From: an uncultured Bacteroidales bacterium
GTDB taxonomy: Bacteria > Bacteroidota > Bacteroidia > Bacteroidales > F082
NCBI GenBank assembly: GCA_905233685.1
Contig: CAJOEZ010000007.1
Span: 26,083-90,082 of the forward strand
Direction: 5' to 3'
Length of the DNA: 64,000 nt
Shown here: piece after piece, positions 10,101 through 18,121 of the stretch
How the letters are laid out: every line of letters starts with the position of its first letter
How positions within the stretch are numbered: the stretch's first letter is position 1
Notes under the pieces: model-generated
Told to the model about the DNA's origin: nothing
Seen by the model: only the letters and a program-made list of their open reading frames with translations
Database searches by the model: none
Program-made: the position numbers and the translations under genes

Positions 10101-11939
10101 CTCGCCTCTTTGGATGAGGACACGCGCGAAGGTTTAGCGGCAGCATTGCTGGCTACCGGAATGTATATGGGCGAAAGCAATGAGGCCGCGCATAAGGACG
10201 GATATGCCCTGAACAGCATCATCAACAGCCGTATCAATGCCGCTATGGCGAATTCCAAGATAGGAAAGATCGTGGATGTGGATATCAGCAGCGGAGAAAC
10301 CGAACATGCCTCCGGCAAGACCAGTGACATGAACATCGCCATCAGCAAAACCCTGTTCGATGACAGGCTGCGCATCACGGTTGGTTCCACCATCTCTGAC
10401 AACCCGGAGGTCAACAAAGCCAATGGGTTGCTCAGCCTTATTTCCGCAAATTATAAACTGACCAAGTCCGGGAATGTTTTCTTACGTGCGTTCTCACAGC
10501 GCGATTATGAGAATATCTTGGAAGGCGAGCTAAACAAGTCTGGTGTTGGTGTGGGTGCTACCAAGCAATGGAAGCGCAACAGTTATATGCCTTCCTTGGG
10601 CGATACCATCACGCGCACCTACAACCTCATGGCGGATGCGGATATCACCTACCGTTCCAACAACAGCCTCGGGCCGAACCTCACTCTCGCTCATTCGACA
10701 AAGAACCTTTTGGGACGCGGCGAGACCTTCGCGGTCAAAGGCTATGGGGCATACTATGGGGCGCTGAGCAATCGAATTCCGGGAGACCCGAAAAAGACTG
10801 ACACCTACAAGTTCGGTATTGATGCCGCTCTCGTCTTCCCGTATCTGCACTGGCCGGGGAACAACAACCCCGAGGGCGACACCCGCTACCGATTAGGATA
10901 CAAGTACGAAAACATTGCCGGTGGGTATGGTGTTCACAGGCTCTCCGGAGCCTTCTCGTATTTCATCCGCACGTCGGATTATATCACACATGTCTTCACA
11001 CCTGCCTCGCTCTCCATAATCAGAGTGAAGGCCGAGTCGGAAGAGTTGGCCCATGAGGCAGCTGAGCATCCGGAACTCATCAAAGTGCTTGCTGGAAACG
11101 AGTTCGTTCCCTCAATCGGCTATGGGATCACCTATAGTGACTATCGCACCAAACGGACGGTCAACACCATGGTTGACTTTGAGATCAAAGAAGCAGGTAA
11201 CCTGACTAACGCCGTCTATTGCCTCTTCGGACACCCGTGGAATGAGATAGACAAACCGATAGCCAGTCTCCCCTACAACCAGTTCGTCAAATTGACGGCC
11301 GAACTGTGGAACAGATTCAACTTGACTGACCGGGTATGCATCGCAACACGTCTTTTTGCAGGCGCCAACCTACCGTTGGGTAACTCCGAGAGTGTTCCGC
11401 TTTCCGAATCCTTTTATACCGGTGGTCCCAACAGCCTGCGGGCTGCCAAACCTTACGCCTACGGACCGGGAAATTACCATAGCCTCAGATTCAACCAGAA
11501 TTTCTTCCATGCCGGTGATGTCAAACTCGAAGCCAACCTTGAACTGCGCTTCCCCGTTGTTTGGAAAATCAATGGTGCCGTTTTCGTCGATGCCGGTAAC
11601 GTATGGAACTTGCGTAACACCCGCGACCTCATCAGCAGCGAAGATTATGAGCTCCTTCTTAAGGCTTTTGGTTTAACTGAAGATTTGTGGGATGGATTCA
11701 TTGGGAATCCGTATCTTGCGAAGCAGATCGCCTTAGATACGGGTGCCGGACTCCGCCTCGACATCGACGGGCTCGTCATCCGCTTGGACTTGGGTGTAGG
11801 TATCCACGCGCCTTACCAGACCTACAAATACTCCGAGGAAGGCACGCCTGACCTCACCCGACCGATCACCTCCTATTACAATATGCCTTCCGTCTTTGAT
11901 GGCCTGCGCCTCAACTTCAGCATAGGTTATCCGTTCTGA
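7128..11939 (+). CDS. TamB-like protein fused to an Omp85/TamA-type outer-membrane barrel
   Basis: 1603-residue envelope-assembly protein. Residues ~8-35 form an N-terminal membrane anchor (IVLGVILGIVLLLLIAVTVV), followed by the start typical of AsmA/TamB proteins, then ~1000 residues of repetitive beta-rich sequence, and a DUF490-like C-terminal TamB region (LLSLISANYKLTKSGNVFLR, ~1105). From about residue 1160 to the end it reads as an Omp85 barrel: GPNLTLAHSTKNLLGRGE, FYTGGPNSLRAAKPYAYGPG (~1428; compare the GG-x-x-S-x-RG loop), KINGAVFVDAGNVWNLR (~1483) and a C-terminal beta-signal ending in Phe (LNFSIGYPF). TamB spans the periplasm and helps insert outer-membrane proteins with TamA; here both parts seem joined and no POTRA domains are seen before the barrel. 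It lies 3 bases after the glycosyltransferase. Confidence is high for each half, and the open frame shows no break between them. Confidence 0.85.
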   Translation: MSKKSLIWRRTRIVLGVILGIVLLLLIAVTVVLVTPKARTAVLQKCVAEINGRTDLDVDLGRLYLSPFHHSPMMLYRAYKGNEDLPLHIEIDSLYIGHRGQDTLLYVHGLRLQGCMQKPGEGEPKDDFLARTIVVDQLLLDQATVHSDTLIDGIGVDAVLEHLHVKSPGFNIAKGEYPLHGLKLTDAFVGVELRDTEDDTEDEDTISTPMVFDIPDAELRNARFVLNPRGVDIRADSLATSVLADVGNDLYDIRRVNIGKASIDYKKKYYLPFDTIYGDAFVDLNTDLINSKGLHVRSDEFGAKADLMASVLNMETMRVDLEGNADYRGSKATLRGYYDIDDEMYDMLVNVEKVDISPFLKDRHHVEIAGKIHAQGKGIDLDSPALKCKVAMNLTDCIYDDINVSGIKLNAELANKTVAGNLHLPVTMTDSDMRLKAETEHQFLVSNFLTPKKMKVDYHTQMKHVVAHVAGEDFDVDYLNLDFTTNTATSLYMATQGLTVDAQSPMHVLRLVDDIQPVLGVVSDSAFVQSLVLLQDLTMLDTLRRLIPNMQAEIQLAKGSPVQAIIEGMGVDINEVTVSLQSDAFQSDLALDVSIPSIDHTDDDSTGLRLPAATAAIRINMTEGKTTASLTANTHITNGVMSVDKLRTDARLQLDLERDERELNGTGHLALDGLVYNGMELGNRTADILISPSGQYENAIQADVRLDDIPLELVSDIIQMEDIDLDGLVRAKATVDGLPAQLDISAEVWPVDVSVNYKPYDVKLNLGETPIVMVHNNVELNDVRIYSVDSSYLTLNGGMDLNTMLIDVDLTADNFSPVKLEQNGPFPVYGDLATDVRGRVTGPLDSIHANVDVTILPTTDLTYPIDKKNLAQVKPHGTVNVQYNTTDGELNLGGMIHVDEGLVRYSPKLYPMIPFKVDSGSYVALNGPIGQTILHISASQQVKADVQSADEETRRVTFNTGVRVYGILDSIGLNTIGFFLEAPDDETITRELASLDEDTREGLAAALLATGMYMGESNEAAHKDGYALNSIINSRINAAMANSKIGKIVDVDISSGETEHASGKTSDMNIAISKTLFDDRLRITVGSTISDNPEVNKANGLLSLISANYKLTKSGNVFLRAFSQRDYENILEGELNKSGVGVGATKQWKRNSYMPSLGDTITRTYNLMADADITYRSNNSLGPNLTLAHSTKNLLGRGETFAVKGYGAYYGALSNRIPGDPKKTDTYKFGIDAALVFPYLHWPGNNNPEGDTRYRLGYKYENIAGGYGVHRLSGAFSYFIRTSDYITHVFTPASLSIIRVKAESEELAHEAAEHPELIKVLAGNEFVPSIGYGITYSDYRTKRTVNTMVDFEIKEAGNLTNAVYCLFGHPWNEIDKPIASLPYNQFVKLTAELWNRFNLTDRVCIATRLFAGANLPLGNSESVPLSESFYTGGPNSLRAAKPYAYGPGNYHSLRFNQNFFHAGDVKLEANLELRFPVVWKINGAVFVDAGNVWNLRNTRDLISSEDYELLLKAFGLTEDLWDGFIGNPYLAKQIALDTGAGLRLDIDGLVIRLDLGVGIHAPYQTYKYSEEGTPDLTRPITSYYNMPSVFDGLRLNFSIGYPF

Positions 11940-11959
11940 TGCGTGGAATCACAATGAGT

Positions 11960-11993
11960 TTGACCGCCGCAAGGGTTTTCTTGACCTTTGCGG
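11960..11993. repeat. 34-bp hairpin repeat, copy 2 (bidirectional terminator candidate)
   Basis: Second copy of the block at 2650-2683 (33 of 34 bases identical). Here the arms extend to ACCGCCGCAAGGG (11963-11975) and CCTTTGCGGTGGT with two G-U pairs. It lies in the 75-base gap between the convergent TamB-barrel gene and xylA and could terminate both. Confidence 0.7.
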
Positions 11994-12014
11994 TGGTTGT
12001 TAGTACTGCTTGTT

Positions 12015-13328
12015 TTATCGTGCGTACAAAGCCACAAGGGTCTCGTATTTCTCCTGCTTGCCGCTGGTCATCTTGGGTTCGCCGACTTTCTTGCCGTATT
12101 CGTAGGCTTGCTCGAAGGTGAGTTTGCCGTCTTCGAAGTCCTTGCCGATGCCGCTGTCGAAGGATGCGTAACGGACTTTCTTCATCTTGGGCAACTCGCT
12201 GTGTTCCAGCAGGTCAGCAGCACTGAGCAACCCACGTGCCATGGCATCCATACCGCTGATGTGGGCGATGAAGATGTCCTCGGGGTCGGTGCTGTTGCGG
12301 CGCAGTTTGGCGTCGAAGTTGGTGCCACCGTTGGTGAAACCACCACCACGGATGATCTCCATCCAGGCCTGGGTGAGGTCGAAGTTGTCGATGGGGAACT
12401 GGTCGGTATCCCAGCCGTTCTGGTAGTCGCCACGGTTGGCATCGATGCTGCCCAGCATCCCGTTGTCGACGGCCACCGCCAACTCATGCTCGAAAGTATG
12501 CCCAGCGAGGTTGGCGTGGTTCACTTCGATGTTGACCTTGAAGTCTTTCTCGAGGCCGTGCGTCTTGAGGAAGCCGATGACGGTCTCGGTGTCGACATCG
12601 TATTGATGTTTCGTCGGCTCCATGGGTTTGGGCTCGATGAGGAAGGTGCCTTTGAAGCCGTGGGCGCGTCCGTAGTCGCGGGCCATGCGCAGCATGGTGG
12701 CAAGATGTTCCTTTTCACGTTTCTGGTCGGTGTTGAGCAGACTCATATAACCCTCGCGACCGCCCCAGAAGACGTAATTGGTGCCTCCGAGCTTGATGGT
12801 CGCGTCGATGCTGTTCTTGATTTGCACGATGGCGCGGGCCACCACGTCGAAGTCGGGATTGGTGGCGGCACCGTTCATGTAGCGCTTGTGGCCGAACACG
12901 TTGGCAGTGCCCCAAAGCAGGTGGATGTCGGGGTATTGTTTCATCTTCTCCAAGGCGTAGTCGGTGATGACGCGCATTCGTTCCTCATATTCCTCCACCG
13001 TCGCGCCTTCTTCGACGAGGTCGACATCGTGGAAGCAGAAGTAGTGAATGCCGAGCTTGTCCATCAGCTCGAAGCCGGCGTCCATCTTGTCCTTGCCGCG
13101 CTGGATGGGGTCGGCGGCTTTGTCCCAGGCATAGCTTCGGGTCTGACAGCCAAATTGGTCACCGCTGGCCTGGCCGAGGGTATGCCACCAAGCCATGGCG
13201 AAGCGCAGCCAGTCTTTCATTTTCTTGCCCATCACCACACGCTCGGGGTCGTAGTAATGAAAGGCCATCACGTTCTTTGATTCAGTCCCTTCGAAAGGGA
13301 TTTTTTGGATTTGTGGGAAGTATTCCAT
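12015..13328 (-). CDS. xylA: Xylose isomerase
   Basis: Cytoplasmic D-xylose to D-xylulose isomerase (EC 5.3.1.5), metal-dependent TIM barrel, 437 residues as in Bacteroides-type XylA. Recognised from EYFPQIQKIPFEG at the N-terminus, MKDWLRFAMAWWHTLGQ, HYFCFHDVDLVEEG (catalytic His and Asp), GTFLIEPKPMEPTKHQYD (metal-binding Glu), NIEVNHANLAGHTFEHEL, and FDAKLRRNSTDPEDIF near the end. The ATG at 13328 matches the family start; the frame continues upstream into the neighbouring gene but that part is not protein-like. Only 20 bases separate it from the divergent gene at 13349, so each promoter must overlap its neighbour. No xylulokinase or xylose transporter is in the window, so xylose use here would need genes elsewhere. 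Confidence 0.97.
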   Translation of the reverse strand: MEYFPQIQKIPFEGTESKNVMAFHYYDPERVVMGKKMKDWLRFAMAWWHTLGQASGDQFGCQTRSYAWDKAADPIQRGKDKMDAGFELMDKLGIHYFCFHDVDLVEEGATVEEYEERMRVITDYALEKMKQYPDIHLLWGTANVFGHKRYMNGAATNPDFDVVARAIVQIKNSIDATIKLGGTNYVFWGGREGYMSLLNTDQKREKEHLATMLRMARDYGRAHGFKGTFLIEPKPMEPTKHQYDVDTETVIGFLKTHGLEKDFKVNIEVNHANLAGHTFEHELAVAVDNGMLGSIDANRGDYQNGWDTDQFPIDNFDLTQAWMEIIRGGGFTNGGTNFDAKLRRNSTDPEDIFIAHISGMDAMARGLLSAADLLEHSELPKMKKVRYASFDSGIGKDFEDGKLTFEQAYEYGKKVGEPKMTSGKQEKYETLVALYAR

Positions 13329-13348
13329 TGTATTCAGTCCTAAATACG

Positions 13349-13681
13349 ATGAAAAAACTATTTTTAACAGCAGCCATCCTGATGGGTTTCGCAATGGGCA
13401 CTTATGCTCAAGGCGGCTACTATTATTCTGAGGGCGAGCTTTATTATTATGGGGGCGGCCTTGGGGGCCGTGGCAGTACTCCGGAACAACAAATGAGGGG
13501 ATGGTCGGACGATGGTTTCTTGTTTTTTCCTGGCCACGCCAGCTGGGGCAACTGGAATTCAGATCCTGATGGTTGGACAGATTATCCACCCGATCCAGAA
13601 GTTCCGCTCGGCGGAGGCGCCCTGTTGCTCATCGGCTTTGGCGCAGCCTACGCCATGAAGAAGAGAAAGAAGGAGGACTAA
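13349..13681 (+). CDS. Small exported protein with C-terminal sorting/anchor-like tail
   Basis: 110 residues: signal peptide (MKKLFLTAAILMGFAMGTYA), a Gly/Tyr-rich stretch with no recognised domain, then a tripartite tail VPLGGGALLLIGFGAAYAMK followed by KRKKED. The short Pro-Gly motif, hydrophobic helix and basic end resemble the small CTERM-type sorting tails (for example the PID-CTERM type) known from Bacteroidota, which are thought to be processed by exosortase-like enzymes; this match is from memory. No exosortase is in the window. It starts 20 bases from divergent xylA and is followed after 3 bases by a GNAT gene. Confidence 0.7.
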   Translation: MKKLFLTAAILMGFAMGTYAQGGYYYSEGELYYYGGGLGGRGSTPEQQMRGWSDDGFLFFPGHASWGNWNSDPDGWTDYPPDPEVPLGGGALLLIGFGAAYAMKKRKKED

Positions 13682-13684
13682 GAC

Positions 13685-14161
13685 ATGAGTTTCATTATGC
13701 GGCAGGCGAAGCCTGATGAGGCTGGCCTCGTCCTTGATTTTATCAAAAAACTCGCCGTTTACGAGAAATGTGCCGACGATGTGGTGGCCGACGAAGCCAC
13801 TATCCATCATTCCTTGTTTGTGGAGCGTTCCGCTGAGGTGGTCTTCGCCGAAGAAGACGGCATAGTCATCGGCTTCGCCTTGTTCTTCCACAACTTTTCC
13901 ACCTTTGTGGGACGGAAAGGCCTGTATCTCGAAGACCTCTTCATTTTGCCCGAAAAACGTGGCAAAGGTTACGGCAAAGCCCTGCTGAAATACTTGGCCA
14001 AGATTGCCGTGGAGCGCAACTGCGGCCGCATGGAGTGGATTTGCCTCGACTGGAACAAATCCGCCTTGAAAGTCTATCGCAGCATCGGGGCGATTCCGAT
14101 GGATGAATGGACCGTCCAACGACTGGATGAAAAAGCTTTGAAACAGTTCGCAGAAGAATAG
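13685..14161 (+). CDS. GNAT family N-acetyltransferase (diamine/SSAT-like)
   Basis: 158-residue acetyltransferase. It begins with the SSAT-like order MRQAKPDEAGLVLDFIKKLA, has the conserved FFHNFSTFVGRKGLYLEDLF strand pair, and the acetyl-CoA loop LPEKRGKGYGKALL, followed by WICLDWNKSALKVYRSIGA. The pattern is that of spermidine/spermine or thialysine N-acetyltransferases, so a small amine is a reasonable but unproven substrate. Three bases separate it from the small exported protein gene, indicating co-transcription. It is clearly distinct from the GNAT at 2079. Confidence 0.87.
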   Translation: MSFIMRQAKPDEAGLVLDFIKKLAVYEKCADDVVADEATIHHSLFVERSAEVVFAEEDGIVIGFALFFHNFSTFVGRKGLYLEDLFILPEKRGKGYGKALLKYLAKIAVERNCGRMEWICLDWNKSALKVYRSIGAIPMDEWTVQRLDEKALKQFAEE

Positions 14162-14172
14162 TCATAACAACC

Positions 14173-14202
14173 TTGTCTTTTTACTTTTTTTTCCTACTTT
14201 TG
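14173..14202 (+). promoter_or_regulatory. Promoter of the BspA-like gene
   Basis: TTG at 14173-14175 and TACTTTTG at 14195-14202 with 19 bases between, about 50 bases before the start codon. Confidence 0.7.
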
Positions 14203-14253
14203 CGCCACAAATTTGTATCCTAAAAACTAAGCTCTAACTAACTAAATTCTATT

Positions 14254-16281
14254 ATGATGAAAAAGTATTTTTACCTCGTTTTATTGTCACTCGCATTCGC
14301 CGGCTTCGCCAAAGCGCAAGGGCCTGCATCAACCGCCAATTGGTTTGGATATATCTTACCCCCAAGTCCAGCAGAATACCAGTATATCTCTTTTAACATG
14401 CAGGATTTAGGGTCGGTGTCCGTTGCGTCGGACGTGATCTCTCCTGTGTCGACAGCCACTTTTGCCAATGGCTATGTCTGGAGCGTGAATAATGACAACG
14501 GCTATCACATTTGCAGGTCAAAATTCGATGAAACCCATAATCTTATCGAAGCACCTGAGGTGATGATTGCAGGTGTTTCCTATATCAACGACATGGCCTA
14601 CAATCCCGCCGACGGATTGATTTATCTCATTACAGAAGAGCACCTGAAAAGCTTTAATCCGGCTAATCCCACCAACATCCAAGACCATGGCGCGATAGCA
14701 CATGATGGCTTCAATTTGGCTATCAACATGGAGGGTAACGCTTATATGATAAGCTCTTGGGGTGAGTTTGGCTCTTTGAACCTTTCCAATGCCCAATTGA
14801 CCGTAATCAACTCGATTGATTTGCCGATAAAGATGGCTTTCGACATGCTGACGGGCGAGTTGTTTGGCGCTCATTACGGCAATTTGTATCAGCTTAACCC
14901 CAATACCGGAGCTTATACCGTTTTGGGCGCGCTCCATGACGGAGGCCAAGGCTATGACCCGACCTGCCTGTTTATGACCTACGGCAGCTCCGTTCCGTCG
15001 GAATTCACCGTCGGTGATTTGAACTATCGTGTGAATGACGACCAGGTTTCCGTAACGGTCACGGGCCATGTTGACGGTTACAATGCACAAGGTGCTTTGG
15101 TCATCCCTGAATCGGTGAGTTACGAGGGCCATGATTTTGCCGTGACCACCATCGGCAACGCCGCTTTTATGTATTGTTTCTACCTGACCAGCTTGACCCT
15201 CCCGAACTCAGTGACCACCATCGAGGAGGCCGCATTTGCCTATTGCTCAGGTTTCACTGGCGATTTGGTGATTCCTAATTCTGTCATCACTATTGAACCC
15301 AGCGCATTCCACACATGCTATGCTTTTAACGGAGATTTGATTTTAGGGAACTCCGTTGCGACTATCGGCGCTTGGGCTTTTAATTCATGCGACGGCTTGA
15401 CTGGCATATTAAACATCCCGAGCAATGTGGAATCCATCGGCGAAGATGCTTTCGTGTATTGTAACTTCACCGGCATTGTGGTCGACCCTGAAAACCCAAA
15501 TTATGACTCCAGAAACGATTGCAACGCCATCATTGCGACAAACACGAACGAACTGGTTACAGGCTGCAAGAATACGGTTATTCCAAATACCGTCACGGCC
15601 ATCGGCAACAACGCATTCAAGGGCATCACGGGAATGACATCGATGAATATCCCGGAGTCAGTGGAAACCATCGGTAACAACGCTTTTGCTCTATGCTTCG
15701 ATTTGACGGGTGATTTGGTGATTCCGAATTCAGTGACCTATATCGGGGAAAGTGCGTTTTTCCAGTGCGAAGGATTGGATGGGAAACTGATATTAGGAGA
15801 ATCCGTTTCTTACATCGGCGATTGGGCCTTCAGGAAGTGCTCACACATTTCGGAGGCAGTGTCTTTGGCCACCACACCTGCCACGCTTGGAAACGAATTG
15901 GGAGGCATGGTGTTCGCCGAGTTTGGCATTCCAGTCCTCACCGTCCCTTGCGGTTGCATCGAGGCTTACCAAAACTCCGCTTGGTACGACCCATTCGGAT
16001 TGGTCGGTTTCTATGAGTTCGTTGAAGACTGCACAGCGATTGCGGAAGTCGAGCCTGTTGTCACAGCGGTTTATCCCAATCCGACCTGCGGCAAGGTGAG
16101 AATCGAGGCTGAAAACATCCAGAATATCAGCATTTTCAATCTCCTTGGAGAAAAAGTCTTTGAAAGTTCCGCCAATGGTGACGTCTTTGAATATGACTTC
16201 AGCCATCAAAACGCCGGCGTGTATCTGATAACGGTGGAAACGGCGAAAGGCGTTGAGACCACGAGGGTAACGGTCAGATAA
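14254..16281 (+). CDS. BspA-like leucine-rich-repeat surface protein, T9SS cargo
   Basis: 675-residue exported protein. A signal peptide (KKYFYLVLLSLAFAGFAKAQ) is followed by a ~230-residue beta-propeller-like region (repeated short motifs such as ADGLIYLITEEHLKSFNPAN) and, from ~residue 280, BspA-type LRR_5 repeats of about 23 residues of the form VTTIGNAAFMYCFYLTSLTL, including IPNSVTYIGESAF. The C-terminal ~75 residues are a T9SS type-A sorting domain (VYPNPTCGKVRIEAENIQNI, ending GVYLITVETAKGVETTRVTV), which directs export across the outer membrane and attachment to the surface. BspA-like proteins often mediate adhesion; the ligand is not known. Start is at the first of two adjacent Met codons, after the promoter. 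Confidence 0.88.
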   Translation: MMKKYFYLVLLSLAFAGFAKAQGPASTANWFGYILPPSPAEYQYISFNMQDLGSVSVASDVISPVSTATFANGYVWSVNNDNGYHICRSKFDETHNLIEAPEVMIAGVSYINDMAYNPADGLIYLITEEHLKSFNPANPTNIQDHGAIAHDGFNLAINMEGNAYMISSWGEFGSLNLSNAQLTVINSIDLPIKMAFDMLTGELFGAHYGNLYQLNPNTGAYTVLGALHDGGQGYDPTCLFMTYGSSVPSEFTVGDLNYRVNDDQVSVTVTGHVDGYNAQGALVIPESVSYEGHDFAVTTIGNAAFMYCFYLTSLTLPNSVTTIEEAAFAYCSGFTGDLVIPNSVITIEPSAFHTCYAFNGDLILGNSVATIGAWAFNSCDGLTGILNIPSNVESIGEDAFVYCNFTGIVVDPENPNYDSRNDCNAIIATNTNELVTGCKNTVIPNTVTAIGNNAFKGITGMTSMNIPESVETIGNNAFALCFDLTGDLVIPNSVTYIGESAFFQCEGLDGKLILGESVSYIGDWAFRKCSHISEAVSLATTPATLGNELGGMVFAEFGIPVLTVPCGCIEAYQNSAWYDPFGLVGFYEFVEDCTAIAEVEPVVTAVYPNPTCGKVRIEAENIQNISIFNLLGEKVFESSANGDVFEYDFSHQNAGVYLITVETAKGVETTRVTVR

Positions 16282-16347
16282 TGTGGTCCTTGGCCGAACA
16301 AAAATTGAGTTGAATAATGCGTTGGCATGAAACCTTTTTGGCGGTTT

Positions 16348-16380
16348 TTTGTGTCAGGTTCAAAAATAAAACTATTTTTG
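16348..16380 (+). promoter_or_regulatory. Promoter of the glutathione peroxidase operon
   Basis: TTTG at 16348-16351 and TATTTTTG at 16373-16380, 21-base spacing, 22 bases before the ATG at 16402. Confidence 0.72.
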
Positions 16381-16401
16381 CAGGATAAAATCCTGTTAAT
16401 A

Positions 16402-17025
16402 ATGAAAAAAAGTATCACCTGCATTGCCGTCATGTTAGTTACATTGCTGACGGCCTGTGCGCAAAAACAAGAAAAAATGACAACAATTTATGACTTTAAG
16501 GCCCTGAACAACAAGGGCGAAGAGGTGGACATGGCCCAATACAAAGGCAAAGTCCTCATGATTGTAAACACCGCCTCGAAGTGCGGCTTCACCCCGCAGT
16601 ATGACGGCTTGGAAGCCCTCTACAAGAAGTACCAAGACCAAGGTCTGGTCATCCTCGGCTTTCCCTGCGACCAGTTCAAACACCAAGAGCCCGGCACCGA
16701 CGAGGAAATCGCCGAGTTCTGCCGCCTCAACCACGGCGTGACCTTCCCGCTGATGAAGAAGGTTGATGTTTTCGGTGAGAACGCCCACCCTATCTTTGTG
16801 TACCTATGCAATCAGGTACCCGATGAAGAAGTCCACGGCTTGAAGGACAAAGCCACGATGAAGCTCGTCGACAGTCTGAGCAAGTCCGATGGCCGCAAGG
16901 ACGGCGAAATCCGCTGGAACTTCACCAAGTTCCTCATCTCGAAAGACGGCAGCGTCATCAAGCGTTTCCCGCCCGTGGCGAAGCCCGAGGATATGGAGGC
17001 CGACATCGAAGCAATGCTGAAATAA
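16402..17025 (+). CDS. Glutathione peroxidase-like thiol peroxidase, lipoprotein
   Basis: Peroxidase of the GPx family, 207 residues, reducing H2O2 or lipid hydroperoxides, in bacteria usually with thioredoxin rather than glutathione. A lipoprotein signal ends in LLTACAQ, so it is predicted to be membrane-anchored on the periplasmic side. The peroxidatic site is a Cys in NTASKCGFTPQYDGLEAL (no selenocysteine), with the family Gln/Trp partners in ILGFPCDQFKHQEPG and IRWNFTKFLI. The second Cys (GFPCDQF) could resolve. The ATG at 16402 follows a good promoter; a longer frame starts before it. Ten bases separate it from the DUF362 gene, so the two are probably co-transcribed. Confidence 0.92.
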   Translation: MKKSITCIAVMLVTLLTACAQKQEKMTTIYDFKALNNKGEEVDMAQYKGKVLMIVNTASKCGFTPQYDGLEALYKKYQDQGLVILGFPCDQFKHQEPGTDEEIAEFCRLNHGVTFPLMKKVDVFGENAHPIFVYLCNQVPDEEVHGLKDKATMKLVDSLSKSDGRKDGEIRWNFTKFLISKDGSVIKRFPPVAKPEDMEADIEAMLK

Positions 17026-17035
17026 CACAACAACA

Positions 17036-18052
17036 ATGAAAAAACTAACTATCATCCTTATGGCAACACTAATAATGACGTGTGGCTGCAAGTCGCAGAA
17101 CAAAGAAACAGCCGCCAAGCAAGAAGGCGCAACGGTCTATCTGACCAAAGAAATCACTCCCGAGTCGCTTGTTAAAATCTACAAGGCGCTTGGCGTGGAA
17201 GCCACTGGCCGCGTGGCCGTGAAGGTCTCGACGGGCGAAGGCAGCAATCCCAACTACCTTAAACCGGAACTCATCAAAGACCTTGTGCATGAGGTGGACG
17301 GCACCATCGTGGAATGCAACACCGCCTACGGCAACGGCCCCGGCGACGAAAAAGACGACCGCAACAACTCGGCCAACCACTGGGAGGTGATTCGCCGTCA
17401 CGGCTTCACTGACTATTTCCCCGTGGACATCATGGACGAATACGACGAAATCCGCATCCCCGTGAAAGACCAGCGTCACATCAAATACGACATCGTGGGC
17501 GGTCACATGGCCAACTACGACTTTATGATTGCGCTCAACCATTTCAAGGGTCATCCTATGGGTGGCTACGGTGGCGCGTTGAAGAACCTCAGTATTGGTT
17601 GCGCCAGCGCCAACGGCAAGGCATACATCCACTCCTCCGGAAAGATGGAGAAACTCGACATGGATAAGCTCTGGACACCCGAGTACATCGGTGACCAAGA
17701 CGGTTTCCTTGAGAGCATGGCCGCCGCCGCACAGGCAATAACGAACTATTTCAACAAGAAGCAGGGCATCATCTACATCAGCGTGATGAACAACATGAGT
17801 ATCGACTGCGACTGCGTTGACCATCCCGCCCCGGTGAAACTCGAAGACTATGGCATACTCGCCTCCATCGACCCCGTCGCCCTCGACCAAGCCTGTGTCG
17901 ACATTATCAACAATCAAGAGGTGACCGCCAAAAACGACCCCACCGACCTGCTCTCACGCATCGACCAACAACATGGCGTCCACACCATTGAACACGCTGA
18001 GGTCATAGGTCTGGGTACACGCAAGTACCACATCGTCAGCATTGACAAGTGA
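17036..18052 (+). CDS. DUF362 domain lipoprotein
   Basis: 338 residues. A lipobox (LIMTCGCKS) predicts a lipid anchor at about residue 18. The rest matches DUF362 proteins: VAVKVSTGEGSNPNYLKPEL near the N-terminus, AYGNGPGDEKDDRNNSANHW, a central HFKGHPMGGYGGALKNLSIG, and DIINNQEVTAKNDPTDLLSR near the end. DUF362 members often accompany ferredoxin domains; here no Cys-rich ferredoxin motif is present, only NMSIDCDCVDHPAP. The biochemical role is unknown. The short 10-base gap after the lipoprotein peroxidase suggests a shared envelope function, but that is only context. Confidence 0.82.
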   Translation: MKKLTIILMATLIMTCGCKSQNKETAAKQEGATVYLTKEITPESLVKIYKALGVEATGRVAVKVSTGEGSNPNYLKPELIKDLVHEVDGTIVECNTAYGNGPGDEKDDRNNSANHWEVIRRHGFTDYFPVDIMDEYDEIRIPVKDQRHIKYDIVGGHMANYDFMIALNHFKGHPMGGYGGALKNLSIGCASANGKAYIHSSGKMEKLDMDKLWTPEYIGDQDGFLESMAAAAQAITNYFNKKQGIIYISVMNNMSIDCDCVDHPAPVKLEDYGILASIDPVALDQACVDIINNQEVTAKNDPTDLLSRIDQQHGVHTIEHAEVIGLGTRKYHIVSIDK

Positions 18053-18121
18053 CCTTCACCGCAAAGGCTTTGTTCCTGTCCTTTTGTGTAATTCAAAACG
18101 TATGTCCACAATACAACCCGA

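Noticed and set aside
11988..13280. A 430-codon open frame on the plus strand opposite xylA
   Set aside because: It mirrors xylA codons, has no start signal or recognisable domain, and xylA is unambiguous.
13283..13316. CCCTT-CGA-AAGGG hairpin followed by six T, terminator-like, on the plus strand
   Set aside because: It lies inside the xylA coding sequence (QKIPFEGTES) and is explained by codons; no plus-strand gene ends there.
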